Origin: Ursus arctos | Lineage: Eukaryota; Chordata; Mammalia; Carnivora; Ursidae | Assembly: GCF_023065955.2 (NCBI RefSeq) | Contig: NW_026622985.1 | Span: 69,491,931 to 69,555,930, forward strand | Length of the DNA: 64,000 nucleotides | Direction: 5' to 3' | Shown: positions 52,420-61,311 of the stretch, one piece after another | Position numbering within the stretch: position 1 is the stretch's first letter | Layout: each line of letters opens with the position of its first letter | Notes under the pieces: generated by a model | The model's database searches: none | Told to the model about the DNA's origin: nothing | The model's input: only the letters and a program-made list of their open reading frames with translations | Translations under genes and position numbers: made by a program

Positions 52420-52885
52420 CATCCTACTATTCAAGGTCTTCCACAACCTGTTGCCAATATTATTTTCCAGGACTTCCAACCTGGTATCTTCTAGGGTAGC
52501 CAGATCTTTATAATGAATGTTCCATGAAGATATCTCCTCAATTTATTCTTGCTTTTATCATTTGGTTGATATTATTCCCTAATATGTCCTCCCTTTCACC
52601 AAACTTATGCTTTTAAAAGAAGTTACATTCTGCCTTCCCATAGACTTTTGCAATTCTCCAACCTTCTTCATTCATTTTCATTTTCTCTGACCTTCTGTAT
52701 TTACAGTTTATACTGTACCATGTAGAGTTTAATTCTATGTGTCTTCTATCTTTTGTTGTTGTTTCTTATGTAGTCTTGTTACTCCCGGAGGAGTGAGACC
52801 ATATCTTGCTCATCTGTTCTACATTTTCACAGGATCCATTGAAGTTTGAGTATCCCTCCATAAATACTCATTGATCAGATGATCA
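52420..52885 (+). repeat. LINE-2 3' region
   Basis: 'tcaaggtcttccacaacctg' and 'gcaattctccaaccttcttc' occur in the order seen in the L2 ORF2 end. 'cccggaggagtgagaccata' with 'ccataaatactcattgatca' follows at the 3' end. Confidence 0.65.
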
Positions 52886-53590
52886 CTCATGGAGGTCTAG
52901 CACAGAGCAACCTGCTTGGTAAGTCAATTCCTAATCCCAACCTTGAGCTTTCTTTCTTGAGAAAGAAAATTTTGAGTAGAGCATTATAGATAGAAATATT
53001 TGTAATAAATGCTAACAGAGCTAGCAAAGGTCACAGGGTACTCTAAGTGCTTATGGGAATGAAGATTTATCCTCCACTCAGAGCTCAATATAATAAGAAA
53101 GAGTTTCTGTTTTACTAATGATTTCGTCAGCTGACAAAGTTCCCATATTTTGTCAATTTGGAGCAAAACTGTATCACCTAATTAATTTACACCCATTTTT
53201 AGAGACAGTGATAAATTTTAGCTAGCTGAGAAATTGTCCTAGTAGCGTTTTTTTGGTTTTTCCTTATTAAAATTTATTATCCAATATCTCTTTTGGATGA
53301 AGAAAAGAGGATTTGGAATACTATTTCTGATGCTGATTAGAAAAATCATGAAAATGAAGGAAAATAAGAAGGACTCATACTACCTACATTGTGTGCCTGT
53401 GTGTAAGTGTATTGTGTGAAGGAGTAAAATTTGAGCACATATTCTTGAGGAAAGTATTCAACGTGTTCCTTTTTGAACATGGCATGTCTCCATAAATATG
53501 CAAAGACACTCTTAGAATTAGTGTAATTGAAATGACAAAAGGGATTAGGGTCTCATTTTAGAAAGCAAAGTTTTTATGAATTTTTGGTAT
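52886..53590. other. Intergenic stretch beyond the first candidate TFEC poly(A) signal
   Basis: AT-rich with no recognised repeat or coding sequence. It may still be TFEC 3'UTR if the minus-strand signal at 53273-53278 is used. Confidence 0.4.
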
Positions 53591-54177
53591 TTTATTGTGG
53601 AAAATTCTAATATTTACTGCAGATTGACCTTTCAGTTAGAAGTGAGAGATACTGTATCTTTTAACTACTTCCTCTATCAAGTTGGAACTTTCAACAACAT
53701 GTCCCCCAGACAGTGGAGAAAGTCAATGGACTATCAGATTTGTTGATCTTGATACTTGATGACTAAGGTAGGACTTGAATAGAAGAGTTGAAAGTGAATT
53801 AGTGAAAAAAAGTTTGTGTATTTCAGTAGGTTTACTCCTTGCAGTCTGTTGGTTCCAATGGTACATCACCGCATCACTACTTTTACAACATTAGTAGAGA
53901 GATACTTCTTCTGTTGGACCTCTTTCCAGGAAAATATAATTTAAGTAGATTTGGATGCCTTAGCCAAAGAGGAAAAAAAATCCTTTTTAGTTCTCAATAA
54001 TTCTTCAACACCATGTTTCTTCTTCCTGTGAATTCTTCTGTTGTTTCTAATCAGTTTTTCATGAACAGTCAATTCCTTTTGGAAAAATTAAGCCAAAGCA
54101 ATATATGAAACAGAACATACTTGCATAGCACCACCACAGAATTTCTTCCCAGTTGATGAATTGAGCCTGTTTGTTTT
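53500..54177 (-). other. TFEC: Probable TFEC 3' untranslated region with candidate poly(A) signal
   Basis: Sequence after the TFEC stop, on the minus strand, is AT-rich and has no recognisable repeat. The first AATAAA I see on the minus strand is at 53591-53596, about 580 nt after the stop; another is at 53273-53278. Which signal is used, and where the 3'UTR ends, cannot be decided from sequence alone, so the 53500 limit is only a guess. Confidence 0.4.
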
Positions 54178-54558
54178 TTATAACTCATTACCATCATCTG
54201 AGCTAAAACTACTTCTCCTACTGCTTTCTTTGGAAACTGCAGGGGATGTGGCAGATAGCAGAGGATCTGTTCCGAATGGAGATATTGTGTCATCCAGTAG
54301 CATGTCATTCAATCTTTGTTCCTCTTTTAAAGAGGCACTAAATGATAAATCTGTGAAATGTGACAAAGGATCAGAGAAGGCCATAGCTTGATCACAGAGC
54401 TCTGGGCTGGTCCCCTGAGACAAAGTCAGTTGTTGGCAATAGTCCACTGAATTCTGCTCAAGATGGGTCTGTTGTTTGGTGACATGAGCACTTAAATCAA
54501 CTGTGCCAAGTGAAGCCAGGGCTGGCAGACCATGAGCACGAGCCTGTAGTTCTAGTTC
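54178..54558 (-). CDS. TFEC: TFEC last coding exon: zipper end and C-terminal region
   Basis: This final coding exon gives 126 residues and a TAA stop at 54178-54180. It starts after an acceptor reading gaaattgcag, in phase 0, with [12 protein letters not shown], the last zipper heptads and the conserved ARAHGLP segment. A Gln/Ser-rich middle follows, then an acidic-hydrophobic stretch ([37 protein letters not shown]), which is the C-terminal region of the family associated with transcriptional activity. The end is a serine-rich tail ([17 protein letters not shown]) resembling the phosphorylated C-terminus of MITF/TFE proteins. The frame is fully open with no disabling changes, so the gene looks functional. 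The open frame extends upstream of the acceptor to 54654, but that part is intronic and hydrophobic with no homology to the family. Confidence 0.96.
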   Translation of the reverse strand, partial: ELELQARAHGLPALASLGTVDLSAHVTKQQTHLEQNSVDYCQQLTLSQGTSPELCDQAMAFSDPLSHFTDLSFSASLKEEQRLNDMLLDDTISPFGTDPLLSATSPAVSKESSRRSSFSSDDGNEL

Positions 54559-55429
54559 CTGCAATTTCAAACAAGAGTAATTAAATAATGACTTTACAAG
54601 TGGATTTAATTCTAGAAAATAAACCAGAAATAGAAACAAAATATTAACAAGCATTCAAAATGAAGAGTAATACATATTATAATATTCTTTGCAAATAATG
54701 GAACCTAGTATATTTCTAATGCCTGAAAAATAACCCTGAGAAAACTATACAGATTTAAAAAAAATTCTCTTCTCATTGCTGTTTAAAGGAATACATAATA
54801 TAATGGTTCCTTAGTGGCTCAGATTACAATATAGCCATTTGGAGATAGTGGAAAATATTTCATTTATTCTTCCTGATTGATTTCTCACTGTAGGACCATT
54901 TCATGGAACAGAGTAGTGCTTTACCTGGCAATAAGCATGCTCACATAAAAAAAAATCTTGAGAGTTACGAAAACCCATATTTTGATATTTTGTGTCACAA
55001 GAACAGATGAGGAGTGACTTAATATATACTGGCATAATATGCTCAGGCAATGAAATCCATAGCAATGTTACTAAAGAAATAAAAGGGAGAGAGAAGAATT
55101 TAGTGTCCAATAGTATATAGAAAAACAAATGTTTTACTTATTATTTTTTGACTGGGATAACATTGTGTGTTTATCAAATTGGTTCTATTTTCCACATTTT
55201 GCAATTAGCTGGTGTCATTCATTCTATTTTTAAAGCCACCATGATCCTGGACTTCTAATCAAAGTCTAACTGAAACAACCCAATTCGTGAGCTTCTAAAA
55301 GGCAATAAAATTATCCTTTGGAAGGAACATAATTGTTAATAAGAAAAAAATAAATGAAACAATGAATAAAACGATGATGGGTAAGTCATATATAAGCGAC
55401 GTGGTCCATGGCAACATTTTTATAAAAAC
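54559..55429 (-). other. TFEC: TFEC intron between zipper exon and last exon
   Basis: This 871-bp intron has a GT...AG pair on the minus strand: GTTTTT at its 5' end and a weakly pyrimidine-rich gaaattgcag at its 3' end. No interspersed repeat is recognised. The first 135 bases continue the exon frame for 44 codons to a stop at 55295-55297. A minus-strand AATAAA at 54863-54868 lies about 430 nt after that stop. Confidence 0.85.
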
Positions 55430-55577
55430 CTGAATCCGGAGTAGAAGTCGCCTGTTAGCCTGCTCTAATTTCTTCTGTCTGTGTTCTAATTCTCGAGCTC
55501 TCTGTTGTTCTTTTTGTAGCCACTTGATGTACTCCACTGATGCTTTTAGAATGGTTCCTTTGTTCCAGCGCATATCA
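55430..55577 (-). CDS. TFEC: TFEC internal exon: loop, helix 2 and leucine zipper
   Basis: This 148-bp exon completes the split Pro codon and reads DMRWNKG (loop), [18 protein letters not shown] (helix 2), then a leucine zipper with heptad leucines/isoleucine ([17 protein letters not shown]). These segments mediate dimerisation, which in this family is restricted to MITF, TFEB, TFE3 and TFEC. The acceptor is a pyrimidine-rich run ending ctatag. The donor is CAG|GTTTTT, with GT present but a poor match at +3 to +6. The reading frame stays open past the donor to a stop at 55295-55297. An in-frame Met at 55628-55630 lies in intron upstream of the acceptor and is not a plausible start. Length and phase (1 nt + 49 codons) match the MITF-family exon, and the sequence reads as TFEC. 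Confidence 0.96.
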
Positions 55578-56537
55578 CTATAGAACGGAGAGATAACCTT
55601 TTCACAATTGTGCATGTCAGCAGAATTCATAAGAACTTACAAAATCTTTTACATTAATATGAAATAATGATTTACATGACTATTATTCACTCTTAGATAT
55701 TATTGCTTCTGAATAGAAATTTTAATAGAATAGTTAAGAAGCCCTTATATAGTAAAATTAATCCCAGAATGAAAATAAGTGTCAAAAGAAAGTAATAAAG
55801 TGACTTTTTGTGGGAGAGCTAAATGCAATATCATGATTCTACCATTACAGTTTTTATATTTTTAGTGAAAATTGCTTTTATTATTAACTCTGAGATTAAA
55901 ATCTATGTGCGGTATTTCTGCATTAATGAACTAGGAAATGTACATTACTGAGGACTTAAGCCTAAATTTTTTAAGATCATTTCAAATGTACTAGTCTTTT
56001 AACCTACTTTCTAATAAGGTTGCTTTTATGCTTCTAAGAAAAAAAAATAAGGTCCCTTCTGAGTGGTAATCCTGAGTGATTGTGAAACAAATCAGAGTTC
56101 AGCAACATCACTTTAAGCAATAGAGCAAAACTTTCTAGAATCATTAGGCAAATTATTCTGCACAAAAAAACATCAATACTTGTTTTAAAAGCTGGATGCC
56201 TATTTTTTAAATAAGTTTAAGACAAATAAATACAATTAAACATTACCTGATAACCTTTCTAGAGCATAGAAAAAATATTTTATTAAAATTTATTTTTAAG
56301 TCAAGAGAAATGATAAATCTGGAATTATGAAACAAGCTACCGACTGTAAAATCTGGAAAACTACATCAAAGAATTTAATCCTATATGAGAATTAATAATA
56401 CATGTGGAGAATGCAGCCAAGCTAATTGCTAAAAGTTAATCAGAGTTGCAGAAAACCTTGATGAATTTTCAGTTTAGAGTCATGAGATTTTTTTTTTTTT
56501 AAATACAGCATACAGTAAGCATGTAGGGAATTTTTTA

Positions 56538-56744
56538 ATCAAGATGTATTTATTTTAGAGAAAGAGAGAAAGAGCATGAGCGGGGTGAGGGAGGGGCAGA
56601 AGGAGAGGGTGAGAGAGAATCATCAAGCAGACTCCCCACTAAGCATGGAGCCCACTGTGGGGCTGGAGCCCAGGACACTGAGATCATGACCTGAGCAGAA
56701 ATCAAGAGTCTGACACATAACCAGCTGAGCCACCCAGGCGCCCC
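56538..56744 (-). mobile_element. CAN-SINE in TFEC intron
   Basis: Relative to the plus strand the SINE is reversed, so it lies in the same orientation as TFEC. It ends 'gagccacccaggcgcccc'. Target-site copies agcatgtagggaatttttta (from 56518) and agcatgtaggaaaaattttt (from 56745) flank it with small differences. Confidence 0.95.
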
Positions 56745-57485
56745 AGCATGTAGGAAAAATTTTTTTAAATTACACTTAATGTACTTTTGGTTTATATGAT
56801 CTGTGTGAGATACATTGAAATAAATGTGTATTTATTAAGTGATCAGAAGTGGGAAAATATAATTTATGAAAAATCTGACTTGCATATGCCTCGCTGGAAG
56901 TTCAAGTTAGATGATACTTCCATTAGCCATAACAAATTAAAGGAAGATACATTTTTCTGCTGGCAGATGAAAACGCTTACTAGGGCCTGGCTACACCATT
57001 TTCTACTGAAAGGCACCAACCCATTACTAGGGTCTGTCTAAAGTGTGCAAATGCTTTGTCAGCTCCTCTAGGGCCATCATAGCTGCTGGTCTCACCACTC
57101 ACAGTGACTTCTTGGGTGATGGGAAGGCTATGGAAAAAGAGGCTACTTTTGTCATTTAACTAAGAAGGTACTTGTAACTCAAAAAGGTATTGAACTCCTG
57201 AATTAAAACTCTAAGCTGCCACAGGAGCCTTTGGCCCTAATTTTGTTTCATTTCTTCTCATGGCGAGAAAAACTTGAAGGACAGAAGAAATAATATGGAA
57301 AGGATAACCTCTGGTCAACTTTGAAGTTTAGGTGCTGTTTATTAAAATAAACCTTCAAAATGGTGGTAGAGAGCACACAATGGGTCTTCTGACCATTTCT
57401 ATCTGACATCATTTGCACTAAATTTTTTAAAGTTCATTCTATTTTAAAGCCATTTTAGTATATGAGGTTTCCTCTTAACCAATTT

Positions 57486-57541
57486 CTTGAGCTAAAATCA
57501 AAAGTCAGATGCTCAACAGACTGAACCACCCAGGCACTCCC
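57486..57541 (-). mobile_element. CAN-SINE fragment
   Basis: Only the head part is left: 'gagctaaaatcaaaagtcag', 'atgctcaacagactgaacca' and 'cccaggcactccc'. The tail half is missing. Confidence 0.8.
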
Positions 57542-57841
57542 CATGGATCCAAGTTTTTAAAGAGCCTGTGTTCTGAATTTACCCATGGGACTCACATTGG
57601 TGGACCCTAAAGAGAAGCATTAGGGTAAAAGGTGAGGCCACAGCAAGCCAAGGGATAAGATGTATTGAAACAGAATTGGTATTGGATGTGCAGCTGGCAG
57701 TCAAGTGTCTTCTGTCTGTGCTAGGTGCACAGGGCCACATACAGATATCTTCAACATCTAATGAATTAATGTGTTTTCAATTAGACCCAAAATAAATATC
57801 ATTTCCATACATATAACATAATACAATTAAGACAAATAATA

Positions 57842-58026
57842 GGGGCGCCTGGGTGGCTCAGTCCTTAAGCATCTGCCTTCAGCTCAGGGCGTGATCAGGA
57901 TTGAGCCCCACATCGGGCTCCTCTGATGAGAAGCCTGCTTCTTCCTCTCCCACTCTCCCTGCTGTGTTCCCTCTCTCGCTGGCTGTCTTTCTCTCTGTCA
58001 AATAAATAAATAACATCTTTAAAAAA
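57842..58026 (+). mobile_element. Young CAN-SINE in TFEC intron
   Basis: Intact head ggggcgcctgggtggctcag and tail 'tcaaataaataaataacatc'. A perfect 13-bp target-site duplication aagacaaataata is at 57829-57841 and 58027-58039. The body matches the subfamily of the 8379 and 12669 copies but has a small internal deletion. It is antisense to TFEC. Confidence 0.97.
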
Positions 58027-58164
58027 AAGACAAATAATATTACTTCTTTTTTGAGATCCATAAAGAAGAAAAAAACTCTTAAAAAATGTTTACCATAAAC
58101 TTTTCCCAATGATAGTCTCTTTTGGATATGATTCTGCGATAAATTGATTTTCTATATTCTAGAT

Positions 58165-58372
58165 TAGGGGCAAACTATGACCTGCAGTCTATTTTTGTCA
58201 ATAAAGTTTCAGTGGACACAGCCATGTTCATTCATGTGCATATTGTCTATGTCTGCTTTCAAGCTACAATAACACAGTTAGAAAATTGCCACAGACTATA
58301 TGGCCCACAAAGCTCGAAATATTTACTCTCTGGTCCCTTACAGGAAATGGTTGCCATTCTCTGTTCCAGACA
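58165..58372 (+). mobile_element. hAT-Charlie-like non-autonomous DNA transposon
   Basis: 'aggggcaaactatgacctgc' is followed by 'caataaagtttcagtggaca', 'attgtctatgtctgctttc' and 'actatatggcccacaaagc', then 'tttactctctggtccctta'. This is a well-known mammalian MITE-like element of about 220 bp. I do not assign the subfamily name. Confidence 0.65.
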
Positions 58373-60241
58373 GTGAGTTAGAAGTAGAAACGAGCCTTTT
58401 TATAACCAAAGTTTCTATAAAATATAGAACAATAATCCCTCACATAAGCTTTATAATTTGTACAGTATTCTCACATATAGTATTTGGTTTTATGTTGATA
58501 AAAAACCCAACCATACAATTGGTGCCCTACAGGCATAGTGACATCTGAAGATGGTCAGTGAGGCTTCTGAGTCCAGTCTTGAAGTCTCATCTGCTTTCTG
58601 CATATAACCATGCCCTGGCACTGTTAACTCCACCAGTTACAAGAGAACCTCTCTTAACTGACCTTCATCCAATCACTTTCAAGGTCAGTTAGTGTTCTCC
58701 ATTCCCTTTGTGACGCTCACTGACTGTTGTGAGGACAAAATAGGTAATAGAGAGCAATGGGCTACCCTCTGATACATCTAGGTATTTCTTTTGCCAATGT
58801 GGTGCCATGTACTTACTGAGAGGTTAAATTAATACCCATTGTAATTACTATGATGATAATATAATTAAATTATAGGTACATTAGCTAATGAAATATGAAT
58901 GCCAAAAAAGAAAGCATTTATAAAAACAGTTACTGTTTTTAGGAAGATTATATTAAAAGCTTTGGAAAAACTCAATTAAAATGTCAGTAAAGGTAGGTTG
59001 CTAAAAAATATGCTGTCACAAATAAGGGTATAAACATTTAAAAAATTTATCTATATTTAGGTTGTGTACGTTTTTGTTTTATTTTAAAGAAATTAAAATA
59101 GACTATACATTTTAGTGCAGTTTATGTAGAAAGAAAAGTTGAGACACATATTCAAACCAAAAAGCCTTGGCTTTACATCAAATGTTTGGTGAATAAATGT
59201 GCATGTGTATATGTTAAGTGCTAAAGAAAACAAAAGTCCTCTGAGGAAAATGGGTATTCTCTTTTGCTAATGGAAAGAGTTGCATGCTTAGAGACTTCAA
59301 AAGATTTGAAGAGTTATCAAATGACTACTACACTATGACTGAACTCTTCCCACTCTCCACCCAGAGCTCTTTCTGCCATTCCATCTAATATGCCCATGAG
59401 GATAAATACTACATTCTCTTCTATTACAAATTATTGAATTGTCCAAGTGAATTGGCACATTTGGATTCAGGTAAAGAGTATTTCCAAATTTCACTAATAT
59501 CATTTTATCAAACATCACTGTTTCTGAATAATGGATGATCACTAGTATTTGGAGAGGCCAATTCTCAGTCTGAATAAAACATTTTTCAAGTCATTATTAA
59601 TGCAACATATCTTATTTTTATGTTTTGGAGAAACATTCAACATTCTCACTTGATACCTTGATTAATCAATACTTTTCTGAAATTTACAACCTCAAACATC
59701 TTGTTTAACTGACTTTGAGTGTGTATGACACCAAAACATGGCTGAAAATTTAATTACAATAACTGATTATTGGTTGGCATCAATCGGCATGTTTTTAAAG
59801 TCCCATTTTTTTACTTACATGTCTCCAGAATTTGGAGACCTCTGAAAACCCAACAATTCAATGTTCACGTACACATAAATCTCACATTGGAAGAACTGCT
59901 ATAACCATAAATTGAGTATACCAGTAAGTGTCATAGACAACATTTGAAACTACCACTAAATTTGCCAATACTGGTGCCATATAGAAAGGCCTGCTATGAA
60001 CTGAGCAACAATAATTTCCTTATTTCCTATATCTCAGAAAAGCAATATTAGTAACAATCTTGATGCTTAATAATTATCAGTCTTGAATACATACTTAACC
60101 GTAAGACCAGCAGTAGCCTTAGCCTTTACCATAAGCTTCTTAGTTTCTTAGCAATTGGTTCTTCTCTCCTCCTTCCCCTCCCACCCATGTTGGAGGGTAT
60201 TCAAACCATAACATTATTATAGAAATGATTGTTGAACTCAC

Positions 60242-60317
60242 GGATCATTAGACTTTGGAATAAGAGTGCCAAGCTCCTTGATTCGGTAATTAATATTATA
60301 CCTTCTTCTTCTTTCAA
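60242..60317 (-). CDS. TFEC: TFEC internal exon: end of basic region, helix 1, start of loop
   Basis: This 76-bp exon encodes part of the DNA-binding domain of TFEC, a nuclear transcription factor of the MITF/TFE family that binds E-box/M-box DNA as a dimer. On the minus strand it follows a pyrimidine-rich acceptor ending ttttaatag and finishes at a consensus donor, GTGAGT. It enters with two bases of a split Ile codon. It then reads E-R-R-R-R, the DNA-contacting end of the basic region, followed by helix 1 ([15 protein letters not shown]) and the loop start KSND, and ends two bases into a Pro codon. The 76-bp length and phases fit the exon structure I recall for this family. The preceding exon, with the rest of the basic region, was not found up to 64000 and must lie further upstream. 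Tyr residues in helix 1 and the agreement of the next two exons favour TFEC over MITF, TFEB or TFE3. Confidence 0.95.
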
Positions 60318-60513
60318 CTATTAAAAGAGAAATGTTATTGATTATTCTCATTAAAGCACAATTCACTTTTGGTCAGCTGTAAACTTTCTTAATAATCTTT
60401 AAAAAACGGTGAGTGAAAAAATTTCCATATAATCAAGAGTACTCAAAAATCAAATAAAAATTCAAATATATTTCAATCTAAAAGTAAAAATGACAAATTA
60501 GAATTGTGATTCT

Positions 60514-60728
60514 TTTTTTTTAAGATTTTATTTATTTATTTGAGAGATAGAAAGTGAGCAAGCCAGAGAGAGAGAGAGCACAAGCTGGAGGAGTGGCAGA
60601 GGGAGAGGGAGAGGCAGGCTCCCTGCTGAGCAGAGAGCCCAATGCAATATATGTTCTACCCCAGGACCCTGGGGTCATGACCTGAGCTGAAGGCGGCCGT
60701 CTAACACACTGAGTCACCCAGGCACCCC
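60514..60728 (-). mobile_element. CAN-SINE in TFEC upstream intron
   Basis: Running on the minus strand, it is flanked by agaattgtgattct (60500-60513) and agaattgtgactct (60729-60742), a 14-bp duplication with one mismatch. It starts about 200 bp upstream of the TFEC exon at 60242-60317, on the acceptor side. Confidence 0.96.
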
Positions 60729-60984
60729 AGAATTGTGACTCTATTATTGACAATGGTTTAAAATGTTTTCTCTCGAAACAACTTTTTTCACTTTTTGAAA
60801 TGTTATAATATTTATTCATACTGAAATACATATGTTTTTATATATATTATCCTACTGGATCATCATTTCACATATACGCATTTTGCCCATCAGGATCATA
60901 ATCTTTCGAGGTCTGCACCATGCTTTACTCTTCTCATACAATCCCCAAAGGCCTAACACAACATTTGGCAGAATACAGGTGTGT

Positions 60985-61090
60985 GTACCCAACTAGACTG
61001 TGACTTCCTTGATGGCAGGGGCCATTTATTCCTCATTTTTCTATCCTCAGAGGGCTTGGCATATAGGAGGTATTAAATAAATGTTGATTA
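60985..61090 (+). repeat. LINE-2 3' end
   Basis: 'tagactgtgacttccttgat' with 'ggcaggggccatttattcc', 'cagagggcttggcatatag' and 'attaaataaatgttgatta' is the typical L2 3' terminus. Confidence 0.8.
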
Positions 61091-61132
61091 TAAATATATT
61101 TTTCTAATTTAAAATTTTTCAATAATATATAG

Positions 61133-61311
61133 AGTAGTGGCTTTCAAACTTTGGCATACATCAGGCATACATGGAGGGATTGTTAAAATAGATTTGTACC
61201 CCAAACCTCTTAGTAGGTCTGGGTTGGGACCCGAGGATTTGCATTTCTGACAAATTCCCAGGTCATGTTGATGCTGTTTATTTAGGGCCTACATTTTAAG
61301 AACTACTGGCA
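61133..61311 (+). mobile_element. MER5A-like hAT-Charlie MITE
   Basis: The 5' end agtggctttcaaactttgg and the 3' end 'ttttaagaactact' are the degenerate inverted termini. The interior 'ggtctgggttgggacccgag' with 'gatttgcatttctgacaaat' and 'cccaggtcatgttgatgctg' matches the MER5A layout and length. Confidence 0.85.

Larger units (their letters stand above)
55578..60241 (-). other. TFEC: TFEC intron containing SINEs and a hAT-like element
   Basis: This 4664-bp intron has a consensus GTGAGT donor and a pyrimidine-rich acceptor on the minus strand. It contains two full CAN-SINEs (56538-56744 and 57842-58026), a SINE fragment (about 57486-57541) and an old hAT-type element (about 58165-58372). 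I see nothing recognisable in 55578-56500, 56760-57480 or 58380-60241. Confidence 0.85.

Noticed and set aside
54559..54654. Open frame extending the last TFEC exon upstream with a Met
   Set aside because: It crosses a fitting acceptor, and the extra residues are unlike the TFEC family. It is intron translation.
55578..55630. Upstream Met extending the zipper exon frame as an alternative TFEC start
   Set aside because: The added residues are intronic, precede a good acceptor (ctatag), and would delete the basic region and helix 1. There is no promoter evidence.
1908..60728. Repeated similar blocks about 200 bp long, spaced through the window, as a possible array or CRISPR-like structure
   Set aside because: They are dispersed CAN-SINEs in both orientations with separate target-site duplications, not a regular array.
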